From Pezicula radicicola (lineage: Eukaryota > Ascomycota > Leotiomycetes > Helotiales > Dermateaceae), in contig PDUO01000044.1 in NCBI GenBank assembly GCA_003008705.1, forward strand, positions 126,004-190,003: a stretch of DNA of 64,000 nt, written 5' to 3'. This document shows positions 22,706 to 32,886 of the stretch, piece by piece (within the stretch, counting starts at the first letter, position 1; every line of letters starts with the position of its first letter). The notes beneath the pieces are model-generated. The model saw only the letters and a program-made list of their open reading frames with translations. It did not search any database and was not told where the DNA came from. A program made the position numbers and the translations under genes.

Positions 22706-22956
22706 CTCTAAGGCAAAAACATAAGCCATACGTCGCTTGGCTTTCCTCACGGAGTAATTGTAATTAGAGTGAAAACGCAAGCCATCCTAAGGTTTTACAG
22801 ACCGGTTTGGTTTCCACTCTAGGTGAAAACATAAGCCGTACTACGCACACTGCTTAGCTATCGTACTTCCGTACTTTCCGTACTCTCCGAAAATTTATGA
22901 AGTGGGCATTCGTACCTCGCTTATATTTCCCCTCTAAGGCAAAAACATAAGCTATA
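22706..22956 (+). repeat. Four diverged copies of an AAAACATAAGCC-containing unit
   Basis: Copies are at 22706-22730, 22765-22787, 22817-22841 and 22932-22956. The first and last share CTCTAAGGCAAAAACATAAG exactly; the third has CTCTAGGTGAAAACATAAGC; the second is weaker (AGAGTGAAAACGCAAGCCAT). Spacing is irregular (about 52-115 bp), and GCTTAGCTTTCC / GCTTGGCTTTCC-like stretches lie between. This looks like a decayed tandem satellite or transposon subterminal repeat. Function unknown. Confidence 0.6.
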
Positions 22957-23274
22957 CTATAGCGTGCTTAAGCTTTATATTGATAAAAGTAGTATATAAA
23001 ACCTTATTTTCTATACTTCTATTTCTAGACGACAAGGTAAAATAAGAAGCTACCTATAATATATTACTTTCCTAGCGAATACTAGAACTAGTCTTTGGGT
23101 ATTATTACGTTTTTATTAATTATTTAACTACCTACATATTCCTAATTTAAAAAAAAAGAAACCCCTTAAATAATAATAAATCTTTAAAAATAGTTTAAGT
23201 ACAATTAGTAGTAAGATTCACCAAATATATAGCAAAGACAAAGCTAGAGTTGGAAATGTAATTTTAAAAGCTTG

Positions 23275-23708
23275 TTATGCTATATACCACGTTTTATTAT
23301 AGAAAATAGAATCCTTACTCAACTTAATTGTAAATTCCTCGATCACAGAGAGAAAGTCATCTGGTTCTTCAAGGGCGGGGCAGTGTCCTTCCTGTTGAGA
23401 ATATTCAAATCGGTGGCAGGCAATAAGCTGGGCCAAAACATCATTAATCTTCTCATGGACCTTGTACTGCACCATATTTGGGAATGCCTTCTCCGCCTAC
23501 ACTGTGTAAACACGCTCAGATCGGCAAGAAAGGATGAATATCCTACCGACATGGGCAACTCGGCTATGGAAGAGTTTGCGAGATTGGGTATTGATCTAAG
23601 GGGACTAAAGCCTCTGCCATTGAGAAGAGCGCCCTTGGAATCAAGCAAGTTGTACGTACCAAACAGCACTCTAGAAAATAGCAAATAAGAAAGATGAAAC
23701 GAATGCAA
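23275..23708 (-). other. Unidentified coding-like remnant
   Basis: The minus strand has a stretch that looks translated rather than random (AFPNMVQYKVHEKINDVL, then EEPDDFLSVIEEFT), set in very AT-rich DNA and broken by stops on both sides (e.g. a TAG shortly before AFPNM). Overlapping ORFs of 121 aa (minus) and 138 aa (plus) cover the same bases. I do not recognise the family with confidence. It may be the remains of an enzyme gene of the neighbouring metabolic block. Confidence 0.25.
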
Positions 23709-24727
23709 TGTCCCTAATATCTTGACAGATCGATGAAGCCACTAAAGAGAAGACCAATGCCCAGTTCTTATGACATGACGGTGGTCAGTTGCCATGGTAG
23801 ACCAGAATGAGAAGTACTATGGACAACCTAAGTAGAGAGAGAAATAGGAATCACGTTACGGATTCGAGTGGGAAAGTAAGTATAGTTGTAGTTACTATAG
23901 TACTTGACATCAAGTGTCGAGACAAATTGCAGGTAGTAGAAATATAAATTCTTAAATTAGTAATAGAATTCAATATTCTTCTCTTATTTATGACCTAGAT
24001 ATCAAAGGATACTTCTTGTCTTTTCCACAGAGTGACGCTCCCTTGTCTCAAGATACTATCGCTAACTTCTACAGAATTAGATCTAACTACTTATCCAAAT
24101 GCTGCTAGGACTTCTTGCGGAACCTTATCTTGTTATTTGGGGATCCTTAGACGCTCTCTGTCGTAACTCTCTAGGGAAGCTGGAGTTGGTAGCCCAACTT
24201 TTATGTTCACCCCCCTAGCTTCCGCATCCTCCCCAACTCCACTGTCCTTCTAAATCCTCCCCAAAATAAGTAGACTACTTAGATAAAGAACTACTTAAAA
24301 TAATATCTTATAAAAGCAGGCAATTAAACATTAGAATATTAACCTAAGCACTTTTCCATTCTCTTCTGTGTAACTGAGCTGTTGCTACTTTAGCTTGAGC
24401 TGTGGGTGGGCAGACCTGGGCTAGGCTGAGCAAGTGAGTCCAGGGAAGTAAGGAGGCATAGAGGTGCTATTAGATCTATTTTCTGTGTATTAAGCAAGTG
24501 CATCCAATTGTTTTTGTTCCCGCTATCATAGAATTTAATAGTAAAGCAATTAGAAGAAGCCAAAACGCCCAGATGACCGCCTCGAGCTGCATATCTAGAA
24601 GGCTCGCGATCCTAATCTCATAGATTAATAGAATTGCGCACGATTCCGTATTAGGTACCCAAGTTACCACGAAAAGTTCCTGTCCTTTTTTATGTATACT
24701 GGTATTGGGATCGTCCTCCATCCCATG

Positions 24728-25981
24728 TTACTTCATCACCCTGTCCATCACCCAATCAACGACACTATACTTTACTGGCTCATGCACACTCAATGGGCCA
24801 CTCTCAAACTGGTACCCAGCCGCATACCGCATACTGAAGGATATCCAAGCGAACGTCCAAATATACCCTACAACCCTCCAACCTCCTCCTTTCAAATCAC
24901 GAGCTCTTCCCCAATCGACAACATAATCCTCAATCCTAATAATAGGTGCCTGCATGACGAAATACCAGAACATTCCCTTCGCACTCGGAGTATAGGGGAG
25001 ATTAAGTGTCGGCACCCAGTGATAGAGGCCGGAAAGAATAAATGAACATACAAGGCTGATTATTCGTTTCCCGGATCGGGAGGTAATATTAAGGAGGGAT
25101 TGGATGTGTGGAGTTAGGAACCCAAAGTTTCGACGAAGGAGCTGATGCCATGTTCTTCCCCACGCTTTACTAACTAGGTACGCATCCGACAAATTCCCAA
25201 ACAAAGGCGGCCATGCATCTTGCTTCTGCATGCCTGTGCCCACGGCTATGAGAGCTCCTAGTTGGTATGGGATGTTGATTGCGCAGAAGCTTTCAAGTTG
25301 GTGGAGCCATGTTAGCGTTACTTGGGTTAGGAACGGGAGGGAGAAGAATGAAGGACGGGGAGGGTCGTGGTGGATGTACGTTGGGAAGAGGGAGGTGCTG
25401 AGGTGTTTAGTGAGATCGTAGGCGAGGTAGGATAGGATAATGCGAAGGAGGGTACGGATGAGGAAACGGCGACGAGATTGTGCTGGGCAGGGAGGGATGC
25501 CTCCGACTTCAAAGTTCCAGCCTATACCTCGAAGTGTCACGAGCCAGAATTCGAGGCTGGTTGTGAGTAGGCGCCAAAATGATGTCTTCGTTGCTGGCGA
25601 TTCTCCTTTCATAGCTGATCTCTCGTGACTCCTTGCCGGGCCATGACCTGTCCGGTCTTTCAATTTGTATATCTCTCCGTCCTTACACAACAGTCCAAAG
25701 TCGATGAATTTCAATAAGAAACCGAAAACGAGTAAGAGACGTCCGAAGTCCTGGGCTGTGTTGCCTATGGATGCTACCCGTGTCTGGCTAAGGATGACGG
25801 TGAGAAGCGGAACGAAGACATAGATGCGGTTCTTGCGGGATACGATACTAGAGGCTATGAAGACGCTTATAGTGAGAGGTAGGAACCATGGCATTGGGCT
25901 GATGGGACGGTTTGGCGAGACGTGCCATTGAGACGGGTTGAAGACGATATCTATAGCTTTTGTAAAGGGATCAAAAAGCAT
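24728..25981 (-). CDS. Wax synthase-domain (MBOAT-like) membrane acyltransferase
   Basis: Single exon, 417 aa, ATG at 25981, TGA at 24728. It has about eight hydrophobic segments: one pair at about 30-75, one near 85-95, and several in the C-terminal half. The signature RGIGWNFEV is at about 150-160, and DAWPPLFGNLSDAYLVSKAWGRTWHQ at about 255-280 is the conserved wax synthase block with its Trp-His (PF13813 type). GLYHW in the later membrane region is also family-typical. Fungal members transfer acetyl or acyl groups to hydroxyls of secondary metabolites such as trichothecenes and meroterpenoids. It lies alone in AT-rich DNA with no synthase gene nearby, 2.5 kb from the short-chain dehydrogenase. 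The substrate is not predictable. Confidence 0.85.
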   Translation of the reverse strand: MLFDPFTKAIDIVFNPSQWHVSPNRPISPMPWFLPLTISVFIASSIVSRKNRIYVFVPLLTVILSQTRVASIGNTAQDFGRLLLVFGFLLKFIDFGLLCKDGEIYKLKDRTGHGPARSHERSAMKGESPATKTSFWRLLTTSLEFWLVTLRGIGWNFEVGGIPPCPAQSRRRFLIRTLLRIILSYLAYDLTKHLSTSLFPTYIHHDPPRPSFFSLPFLTQVTLTWLHQLESFCAINIPYQLGALIAVGTGMQKQDAWPPLFGNLSDAYLVSKAWGRTWHQLLRRNFGFLTPHIQSLLNITSRSGKRIISLVCSFILSGLYHWVPTLNLPYTPSAKGMFWYFVMQAPIIRIEDYVVDWGRARDLKGGGWRVVGYIWTFAWISFSMRYAAGYQFESGPLSVHEPVKYSVVDWVMDRVMK

Positions 25982-26660
25982 TTTAAGGGGTGTTTAGAGA
26001 GGAGAATTTCCACGGTATGATGGTACTTTAGAAAGAGAGGGCTCGACTCTCTATCAACTGCCAACAGTGGCTGCGGTAGGCTTCTCTTACTCTTATAAAA
26101 TCAGACTCCAGGGAGAATGTAAGCTTATCACCTGCAAGCGTACAGTGCATGTGGAACTTCTCTAGCGAACACCTCACGTTATCATACGAGGTGCGGCCCG
26201 TTCCCGTTCTTGCGTCATCTACTGCACGAACCGTCCAAAAGGGAAGGAATTCGGCTAACTGTACCTAATTCGACTATCTTTATCTATAATAGCATGTAAC
26301 CTACTTAAGATAGGAGCCCTAAGCGCTATTAACATTTACTTTGTGTCGTAATAATGCCTAGGGATAAGTTCTAGCTACTTCGTACAGTAGGCGAAGAGAT
26401 TATAAATTTACAGTGATAGATTTCGGACCCTCGGCTAGGCGAAAGGGGAACCCTCTTGCTAAAAGTTGACGCATGCGGCGTGCTGATTAACGACATGGTT
26501 AGATGTAATAACCTCTCTTGAGAGCAGGCTGTAAGAGAATAATGTTTCTCTCTCATCGTAAGCTCCATAATCCTGGGATCAGAAAGCCATCTAAAACGCA
26601 AGATAGATCGAGGCAGCATGTTTCGACTAAATATTTTCGGCATCTGTACAAGTACAGTAC
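25982..26660. other. Promoter of the acyltransferase and AT-rich spacer
   Basis: 679 bp without a supported gene. The left part must hold the acyltransferase promoter; the right part leads into the HET pseudogene. Nothing else is seen. Confidence 0.45.
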
Positions 26661-26669
26661 CACGACAGC

Positions 26670-27619
26670 AGCTCAAATGCCTCTTTGTGGCATGTGTCGG
26701 AAATTAGATATTTGCAGCATGCTGGCCGCAAGACCGATTAAAGGAGGAGCCAGAATCAAATGATGATAAGTCGGAAATTCCATCCGACATAAAACCATAT
26801 GAACATTATAACAACGTTCTAGATGTACAAGGTAGCAGCGAGACATGCGAACTCTGTGCGCTAATTTGGGAAGGCTGGGAAGTACTGTACATGTTCGAGG
26901 AGAAGAAATGCAGCTAGGACGCAGTACAACACTTAGACAAAAAGAAGATCTAAAATTTCAGCTGCATGTCTTGAAATTACCTAAATCTTTTAAGGAAATC
27001 AGCAGACCTTACCTCTGCGTAAGATCTGGACTCGAAAATATACTGCCAACAGCCTTGGTTAGGCTCGACATATGCGAACCAGCAGAAGGTAACTTCACTA
27101 GCAATGAGAGGCAACTACTGAAATCTTGATAACGCATGGATAGGATAGAAAGGTGACAACAAGGAGAAAGAACTTCGTAACCTTCTACCCAAGCAAATCT
27201 CTAAGAGATTAGATACACCACAATGTCTTTCACTAGTCAAAACATGGTTAAATACATGCTTGTTAGGCATACATCTTGTCATCGGTCCCAGGTGCGTAAA
27301 TTCATACTTCCAACACGATGTCTGAGAGTTGGGAACGAAGGACAGATCCAAAACTGTATGTTACCCGCGGAGAGATAGGTCAGTGGGTATCCTCAGCTCC
27401 TGCTGGGGAGGAGAGTCAAAATTCGTCTTGAACAAACAGACATTGCATGGAATGGTTGAAGGGCTGAGCTTGGATAAATTCCCTAGGGAATTTATCACGT
27501 GGGCCCTTGGAGAGGAGTACTTATGGGTTGATTCGCTGTGTATCTTCCAAGATTCACTACAAAACTGGAAAATCGAGGCAGAAGATCCCTGGCCAGCAGC
27601 AATACTTCGAATTATCTAA
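26670..27619 (+). pseudogene. HET-domain (heterokaryon incompatibility) pseudogene, interrupted by a MITE
   Basis: Pieces of a HET protein occur in order on the plus strand but in different frames. First is MPLCGMCRKLDICSML (from 26676). Then comes a CxLC-LIW motif, CELCALIWEGWE (about 26840-26880), and a stretch ending in ALVRLDICEPAEG (about 27050-27090). Last is the HET core EEYLWVDSLCIFQDSLQNW (about 27510-27575). Stops and frame changes separate all of them. The open frame of the core runs straight into a 573-bp inverted-repeat element at 27620, and no continuation is recognised after it. HET proteins trigger cell death after fusion of unlike hyphae; this copy is clearly dead. The N-terminal Cys cluster followed by the WVDSLCI-QD core is strong family evidence. 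Confidence 0.75.
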
Positions 27620-28195
27620 GGGTCTATTTGGTTCGTCTTTTCAGATGTCAGACGTTCAGATCATCTGGAGGCATGGGTCTACATTACTCGTATAGGCTTG
27701 AGAGTTTGGTAGCAATTTCAGTCTAAAAATCTTAGATCAATGTCTTCAGATGCTCTTGGATAGGTTGACTCTTTCTCACTAAAATCCTACTACCTAAACT
27801 ACATTTGTGGACAGAAAAGTCTTCAGATAGCTTACTAAGCCTTACTTTGTAATTATAGACTTTAAACCCCTAAGGTTATAGGCTTTATGCCCTATAGTAG
27901 CTCTTTTCTTCTTCTTCTTCCATCTTCTTCTTTTTTATAGTGCTCTATGCCCTATAATTATAGGCTATAGTCCCTATAAGTAATTTCCGGAGGCGGCCCG
28001 GAGAATTAAAGCTTAGGCCACTACGAAGTATATAAACTGAAAGTTCCTAAACGCTTAATTACTATTTTCATATAGATATTATCTATTACAAACCGGTCGA
28101 TTATAGATTTAATCTAACCTGAACTTATATTTCAAACCTCATATAGTCTAAAAAAGACATCTAACATCTGAAAAGACGAACCAAACAGGGCCTAA
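27617..28195. mobile_element. 573-bp MITE-like element (PIF/Harbinger-type) with TAA duplication
   Basis: The element spans 27620-28192. Its terminal inverted repeats, about 35 bp at 27620-27654 and 28158-28192, differ at only about five positions, mostly transitions. The left end reads GGGTCTATTTGGTTCGTC and the right end, read inward, GGCCCTGTTTGGTTCGTC. A TAA on each side (27617-27619, 28193-28195) is a three-base target duplication. GGGyCTGTTTGGTT-like ends with a TWA duplication are typical of Tourist/PIF-Harbinger MITEs. The interior is AT-rich, has no transposase ORF, and contains palindromic CCCTATAATTATAGG-like sequence and a pyrimidine-rich TTCTTCTTC tract. It inserted at the end of the HET relic. 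Confidence 0.75.
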
Positions 28196-28467
28196 ACATC
28201 TCTAACATAACCATTCAATTCCTTTTTCAAACAAGCACAGAAACAGAGCTAGGCTTAAATCTCAACACATACATAATTACCTCTTCTACTAACTGTCCCT
28301 ATCTTTGCTTCTTAGAAGGACGTATAACTAAAAAGAATATATAAAGCCGACACAGCCAAGAAGCGACACCGGAATACACCGGACAGCTGACTCATCAACC
28401 AAACAAAACAAACCTCACTCCACCAAGTCCGTCCCCCACATCAACACCAAAACACCAACCACATCAA

Positions 28468-29048
28468 ATGCACCCTTCACAACCACCACCCACAGAAACA
28501 GAACCATTAATCCCGCACCACCATCAAAACCCAACAACAACAACCCCAACCCCTCCCTCCACATCAACAATCACATCAACAACAACAATGGCACCCCTCC
28601 CCTTCTGGACCCTCGGCTGCATCTACGGCGCCACATCCGTAGCCCTCGGCGCATTCGGAGCCCACGGTCTCAAGAAAAGAATATCCGATCCATCAAAGAT
28701 AGCAAACTGGAACACAGCTGCTCATTATCAAGTACTTACTTTCCCCCCCTTCCCACACCCCTACCCAACCCAATCCCCCCCCAAAAAAAAATACTAAACA
28801 TTACATAACTCCAGCTCATCCACTCAGGCGTCCTCCTCCTAAGCACCTCCATCTCCCCCAAAAACAAAATAGCAGCTAGTCTCTTCGTCGCAGGGATGAC
28901 TATGTTTAGCGGTAGTATCTATCTCTTAGTGCTGGATCCGGAACGGTTTAAGAGTCTTGGACCTGTTACGCCGTTGGGGGGGTTGTGTTTGATTGGGGGG
29001 TGGGTTGCTTTGGCTTTTGGGAGGAGGGTGGTGCCTTTTTCGAGATGA
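28468..29048 (+). CDS. DUF423/TMEM256-family small membrane protein
   Basis: Two exons, 28468-28731 and 28815-29048, giving 165 aa; the intron runs from GTACTT to CTCCAG. The first 40 residues are Pro/Thr-rich and probably disordered; a second ATG at 28588 (MAPLPFW) would give a 125-aa protein closer to the family's usual length. The core shows LGAFGAHGLKKR, NWNTAAHYQLIHSG and several hydrophobic helices (four predicted in all), as in DUF423 (PF04241)/TMEM256. The family is found from bacteria to humans, sits in membranes, in eukaryotes often in mitochondria, and has no established biochemical role. It lies about 270 bp downstream of the MITE. Start choice is uncertain; family call is firm. 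Confidence 0.82.
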
Positions 29049-29638
29049 TGAGATGGATGGGTTGGATGGGATTTGTTAGATGGGGTTTGGGGGGAGGAAT
29101 GTTGATTATGGGTATAGAGTATATATGGCGTATTGCATTTTGTAAAGGCGTTCATTGGGCTGCTCTTTGCATTGCGTCTCTCTTAGAGAATCGAGCATAA
29201 GATGGAGTAGGTGGGACCTTTTATTTATTGGTCCTTGTACATATATAATATTTGAGATTTAGAATCTCCTGTCGACTCAACTCAATTAGAAGAATACCGC
29301 TCACTCCTAGATTGTCATGGGTATATAATGTATCCTGTGGCTCCTACAAACCCCAGAGTGACAGACTATCAATCGGAGCGGGATTGTGTTTTGTTCCCAT
29401 TTTATCTTTATTCCTATAGTCTCTTACTATTAAACCCTGAAGTAATCCAATACTAGGGAGGTATCTTTATAATGGGTAGGTCATAGAGGTACTCCAAGAT
29501 GTTAAACAGTAAAACATAAATTCATTTAACCATAGCAAACCCCAAATGCCTTGAAACCTGCCGCCCAGCAAACCCTCAAATCCGCATAAACGCCGTAGTA
29601 TACATTGTGAATTTACCTCAAAAGTTTGATGGCATTCA
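29049..29638. other. Convergent spacer between DUF423 and IKS1-like genes
   Basis: 590 bp holding the 3' flanks of both genes. G-rich near 29050-29100, AT-rich after. No gene seen. Confidence 0.45.
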
Positions 29639-31889
29639 TCAATCAACCACCCAAACCCACTGGTCTCTACTTGCACATAAACTTCCACCCCGAATGACAA
29701 ACCCCAGCACTAAAATATGCACTACCCCCAAAAGTCCAACCACCGCCCACCTAAGCTTCGGGCCCAACCCTAATTCCAAAGCCGCTAGAAGAATAAGAGG
29801 GTAGCTCACCTGAGGTCGAGTCGCCACCGGAAGGCAGGGCTTAGTAAGAGAGTATATCTTCCCGAGGAAGATACTGAGCTTGGCAAGGAATACGAGGGTT
29901 TGCCTATTGAGTATGACCCATGACCGCAGGTAATGTTGATATATTGCTATTTTGGTTTGAAGAGCTGCGAAGAGAGTTGTAGGTGGAGCCATAAGGAGAG
30001 GGAGGGAGCTCGTTTTGGGGGTTTGGGATTTTTGATTTTCAAGATGGAGCTGTTCATTGGGAGTCGGTGGTGGTGTTGGTGAAGATTCTGGAGCCTCTTC
30101 GAGATATGCTTGTGAGCGCACTCGTCTTGGTTCTGGATTAATTAGTTCTCCAACTGCGAATTACTAAGAAAGTACTCCGGGGACACACCTTCATTTGGGG
30201 TGCCTGGTGGCAAAGGAGAATCGACGGAATGTATTCTCCTCCCACCAAGACCAAGAGTAAGACCAGAGCTCTTACTGCCATTTCTACCGTGCTTTAAAGG
30301 GGTCTCAAGACCCTTCTCTGTGAAGATAGCATGCAGAATTTCAGCTGCACTTGGTCTATTATTAGGATCGATGGATAAAAGCCTCTTCAAGAAATCGTAA
30401 AGCTGGTTTGGTAATTCAGGTCTCTCACGACGTTCGTCTTGAAATCCAGACCAAGCACTTATCTCTGCTCTCAAGAGATCTATGTCTTCATATTCTTCTT
30501 GGATGCAGTCCGCACTCTTGTACGGAAGTCTTCCAAAGCACATGAAGTATAATATCATACCCAGGCTGAAAATGTCAGACTTTGTGGTGAAGTTTCCGTA
30601 GCGCCCTGATGCGTCTTGCTTCAAAACCTCAGGTGCGCAATAAGAAATGGTTCCAGTAGAGCCGGTAGACTTCCGAATTACATTTTCTGCTTGCACTTCG
30701 CCAAAATCACTGATTAGGCATCGGAACTCGTTGCCATCTTTATGCAAAAGACAATTACTGGGCTTCAGATCACGATGGATGTAATTGTTGGAGTGTAAAT
30801 GGGCAAGTCCCGAAGTAATGTCCTTGAAGAATGAGTAAATCTCCTCGAAGGATAGTTTCCTCTGAGAAGTTCTGAGGTCTGGCCGACTAGTCTGTCCTCG
30901 TGATCGTCTGCGCATTTGTTCCTTCATCTCTTCCTTCGTACTGGCAGCAGTTGCACCTGGACCAGCGATGTAATGAAGTAGATCCCCCGAGTTGCAATAC
31001 TGTTGCAGTATGAAAGCACACGGCACAGAGGGACTAAAACGATTGAGCTTGACGTCTTCAAGCCAGACATGTCTGTACGACACGAGGTTCGGATGCGAAA
31101 GCCCCTGCAGAAGTTGGACCTCAATGAGAACCTTCTCCAACCAGGCATGATCATCTCCTACTGGCACTCTCTTGCATGCGAATTGCCCTATCCTCATTAG
31201 TTCAAAAATAAGGATATTTACCTTGGTACTTACCGAGAGACACTCGATCGAGCTCATGTCTTACCAAAAGCACCACGCCCCTACCTCCCCTACCAAGCTC
31301 CTTCTCCTCAATGAAGAACCTCTTGAAGTAATTTGGGCTGAATGCCTCCTTCTTGATACTATGTCCTGCTTGTGGAGCCGGCGTACTCGCGACAAACTCT
31401 GCTTCTGCTACGGAGCTCCCTCCTGTGCTACCAGCGGACGGAGAGAAGTCTGACTGCACAAGCCTCCTGATTGGACTAGACGGCGGATTTTGGTCGTCGG
31501 TGCCACCTCTGTTCGCATGATGCAGCATGCGAAAGTATTCAGGGCTGATGAAGGGGCTCGACAAGGAGGTTCGACGAGGAGATTGCTGGCGTTCGGGAGA
31601 GGAGCTGCGGAAAGTGAAAGGTCGGTGACATGTTGGACATTCGGTAATGGTGAGGTCTGGGGATGCGCCGCGCAATATCAATTGTTGCGTCTGAGGGTCT
31701 CGGACGACGATGGCATCATCGTGACGTCTGTAGAGCGTTTGTTAGCACCTCGCAATTGAAGGCCGCCTCAAGGGTTATTATTCTTCATGCGAAGAACAAT
31801 TCTCTAAGAGGATAACGGTATTCTGGGGGCGCTTCCACTTACAGGACGACTTCGCGACTGTCGCGCGAAGAGTATGGGACAAGAGACAT
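29639..31889 (-). CDS. IKS1: Serine/threonine protein kinase, IKS1-type
   Basis: Four exons on the minus strand: 31889-31843, 31727-31234, 31187-30189 and 30132-29639, giving 677 aa. The short first exon (MSLVPYSSRD...) joins cleanly to DDAIVVRDPQTQQL. A CPTCHRPF zinc-knuckle-like motif lies near residue 43. The kinase domain starts with the glycine loop ELGRGGRGVV (about 160), then the ATP-binding Lys in FACKRVPVG, HRDLKPSNC (about 320), DFG (SDFGEV) and an APE motif (CAPEVL). The C-terminal 150 residues hold hydrophobic segments (about 590-650), as in yeast IKS1 and its fungal homologues, and total length is similar (about 670). Yeast IKS1 function is poorly known. The final intron (GTGTGT...AATCCAG) was chosen because it restores frame; the ORF alone would stop too early. 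Confidence 0.88.
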
Positions 31890-32886
31890 CGGGCTCGAGA
31901 CTCGAAGCCGGTGGTGTTAGTTATAGAAGGACAATTCTAAAGCAGCAACCTTATATTGATGAGCGCTTGTCTCCAAAAGACTGACAAGTCATGGTGCTGT
32001 AAGGCTAGAAGGATCTATCCAGCATTGACGGTTGGTTGGTGTCAGGGTTTGGTCTAGAATGATGTTGATTATTATGATTTATGATGACATCGCTGCTTGT
32101 TTTGATTCAACTTTCAGGTGCTCCGTGCCACTCTCGGATGACCACTCACTTGCCCACTACCCCACAGTTCGCTAAGACTTATCGAGCTGTGTCGCTTGGC
32201 ACTTGACCCCCTATTGTTTCCAAACTTCGTTTCGGCAGATCAGTCTAGCGGAAAACTGACATGTCAATTCTGAGTATATTGAGAGCTAAGGCTGCAGTAG
32301 CGTATTCATTCATTAAATTGTGTTGAATATAGTAAATATATGGAAATAGTCATGTGATTGCCCACTACAAGTAGGCCCATTCTGGCACTCTAGTTTCCAC
32401 ACAGAACACAGAACACAGAACGCAATACAAGCCCATTGTCACCCACATGTTGCTGTCCATATTGCTTCCCATTCATTAAATTGGTATGGATTATTCGGTC
32501 AAAGAAACTGTTGGAATGATGGTTTCTGATATCACGTGCGAATTACGTAAGAACACTATCGGCACGCTAGGCCAATCAGAGGCTGCACCCAGCCGGGACG
32601 TGCCGCTCTACTAGCCTAATCGGGACTAGTAGGCAAGCATATCAAGACCTCTATTCTGGCACTTAGTTAGAAGAGGAGATGAACAATAGAACCAATTACT
32701 AGAACCACCGGAACGAAGAACGAAGAGATCAATATATTGATGAAGTGAACCGACAGAAACCTTAGTTACGATACCATACTGAGTACGACATTCCCCCCCC
32801 CCTATTCCGACTCTTCATCTTTTTAAAAGAAAGTTCTTGACAACATTAACTTTCCTCCCACCGTTCATATATAATTCTCAGCAGTC
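31890..32886. other. Spacer with repeat-derived DNA: promoter of IKS1-like gene, short element, possible LTR piece
   Basis: 997 bp. The left part is the IKS1 promoter and 5' UTR. It then contains a short mobile element (32321-32475, own entry) and a segment at about 32509-32790 that begins TGTTGG and ends ACGACA with LTR-like look but no matching target duplication. A poly-C run lies at about 32793-32801. Confidence 0.5.
32313..32483 (+). mobile_element. Short mobile element copy 1 (155 bp) with 8-bp target duplication
   Basis: The element at 32321-32475 starts TGTTGAATATAG and ends GCTTCCCATTCA. It is flanked by a perfect duplication, TTAAATTG (32313-32320 and 32476-32483). A reverse-complement relative at 39727-39834 has the same ends and a different 8-bp duplication. 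The ends are TG...CA, as in solo LTRs, but the duplication is longer than the usual 5 bp. Internal CACAGAACACAGAACA repeats are present. It is non-coding. The exact class (tiny LTR, hAT-like or other) is open. Confidence 0.7.

Larger units (their letters stand above)
22269..24727. other. Gene-poor AT-rich region with interspersed repeats
   Basis: Promoter of the short-chain dehydrogenase, then about 2 kb of AT-rich DNA. A repeated unit containing AAAACATAAGC lies at 22706-22956 (see repeat entry). A coding-like remnant lies near 23340-23700. From 22980 to 23280 and 23930 to 24340 the sequence is strongly AT-biased with many TA steps, as in repeat DNA changed by C-to-T mutation. No intact gene is seen. 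Confidence 0.5.

Noticed and set aside
30133..30164. A 32-bp intron in the IKS1-like gene
   Set aside because: Too short; the 56-bp intron at 30133-30188 has a branch site and keeps frame.
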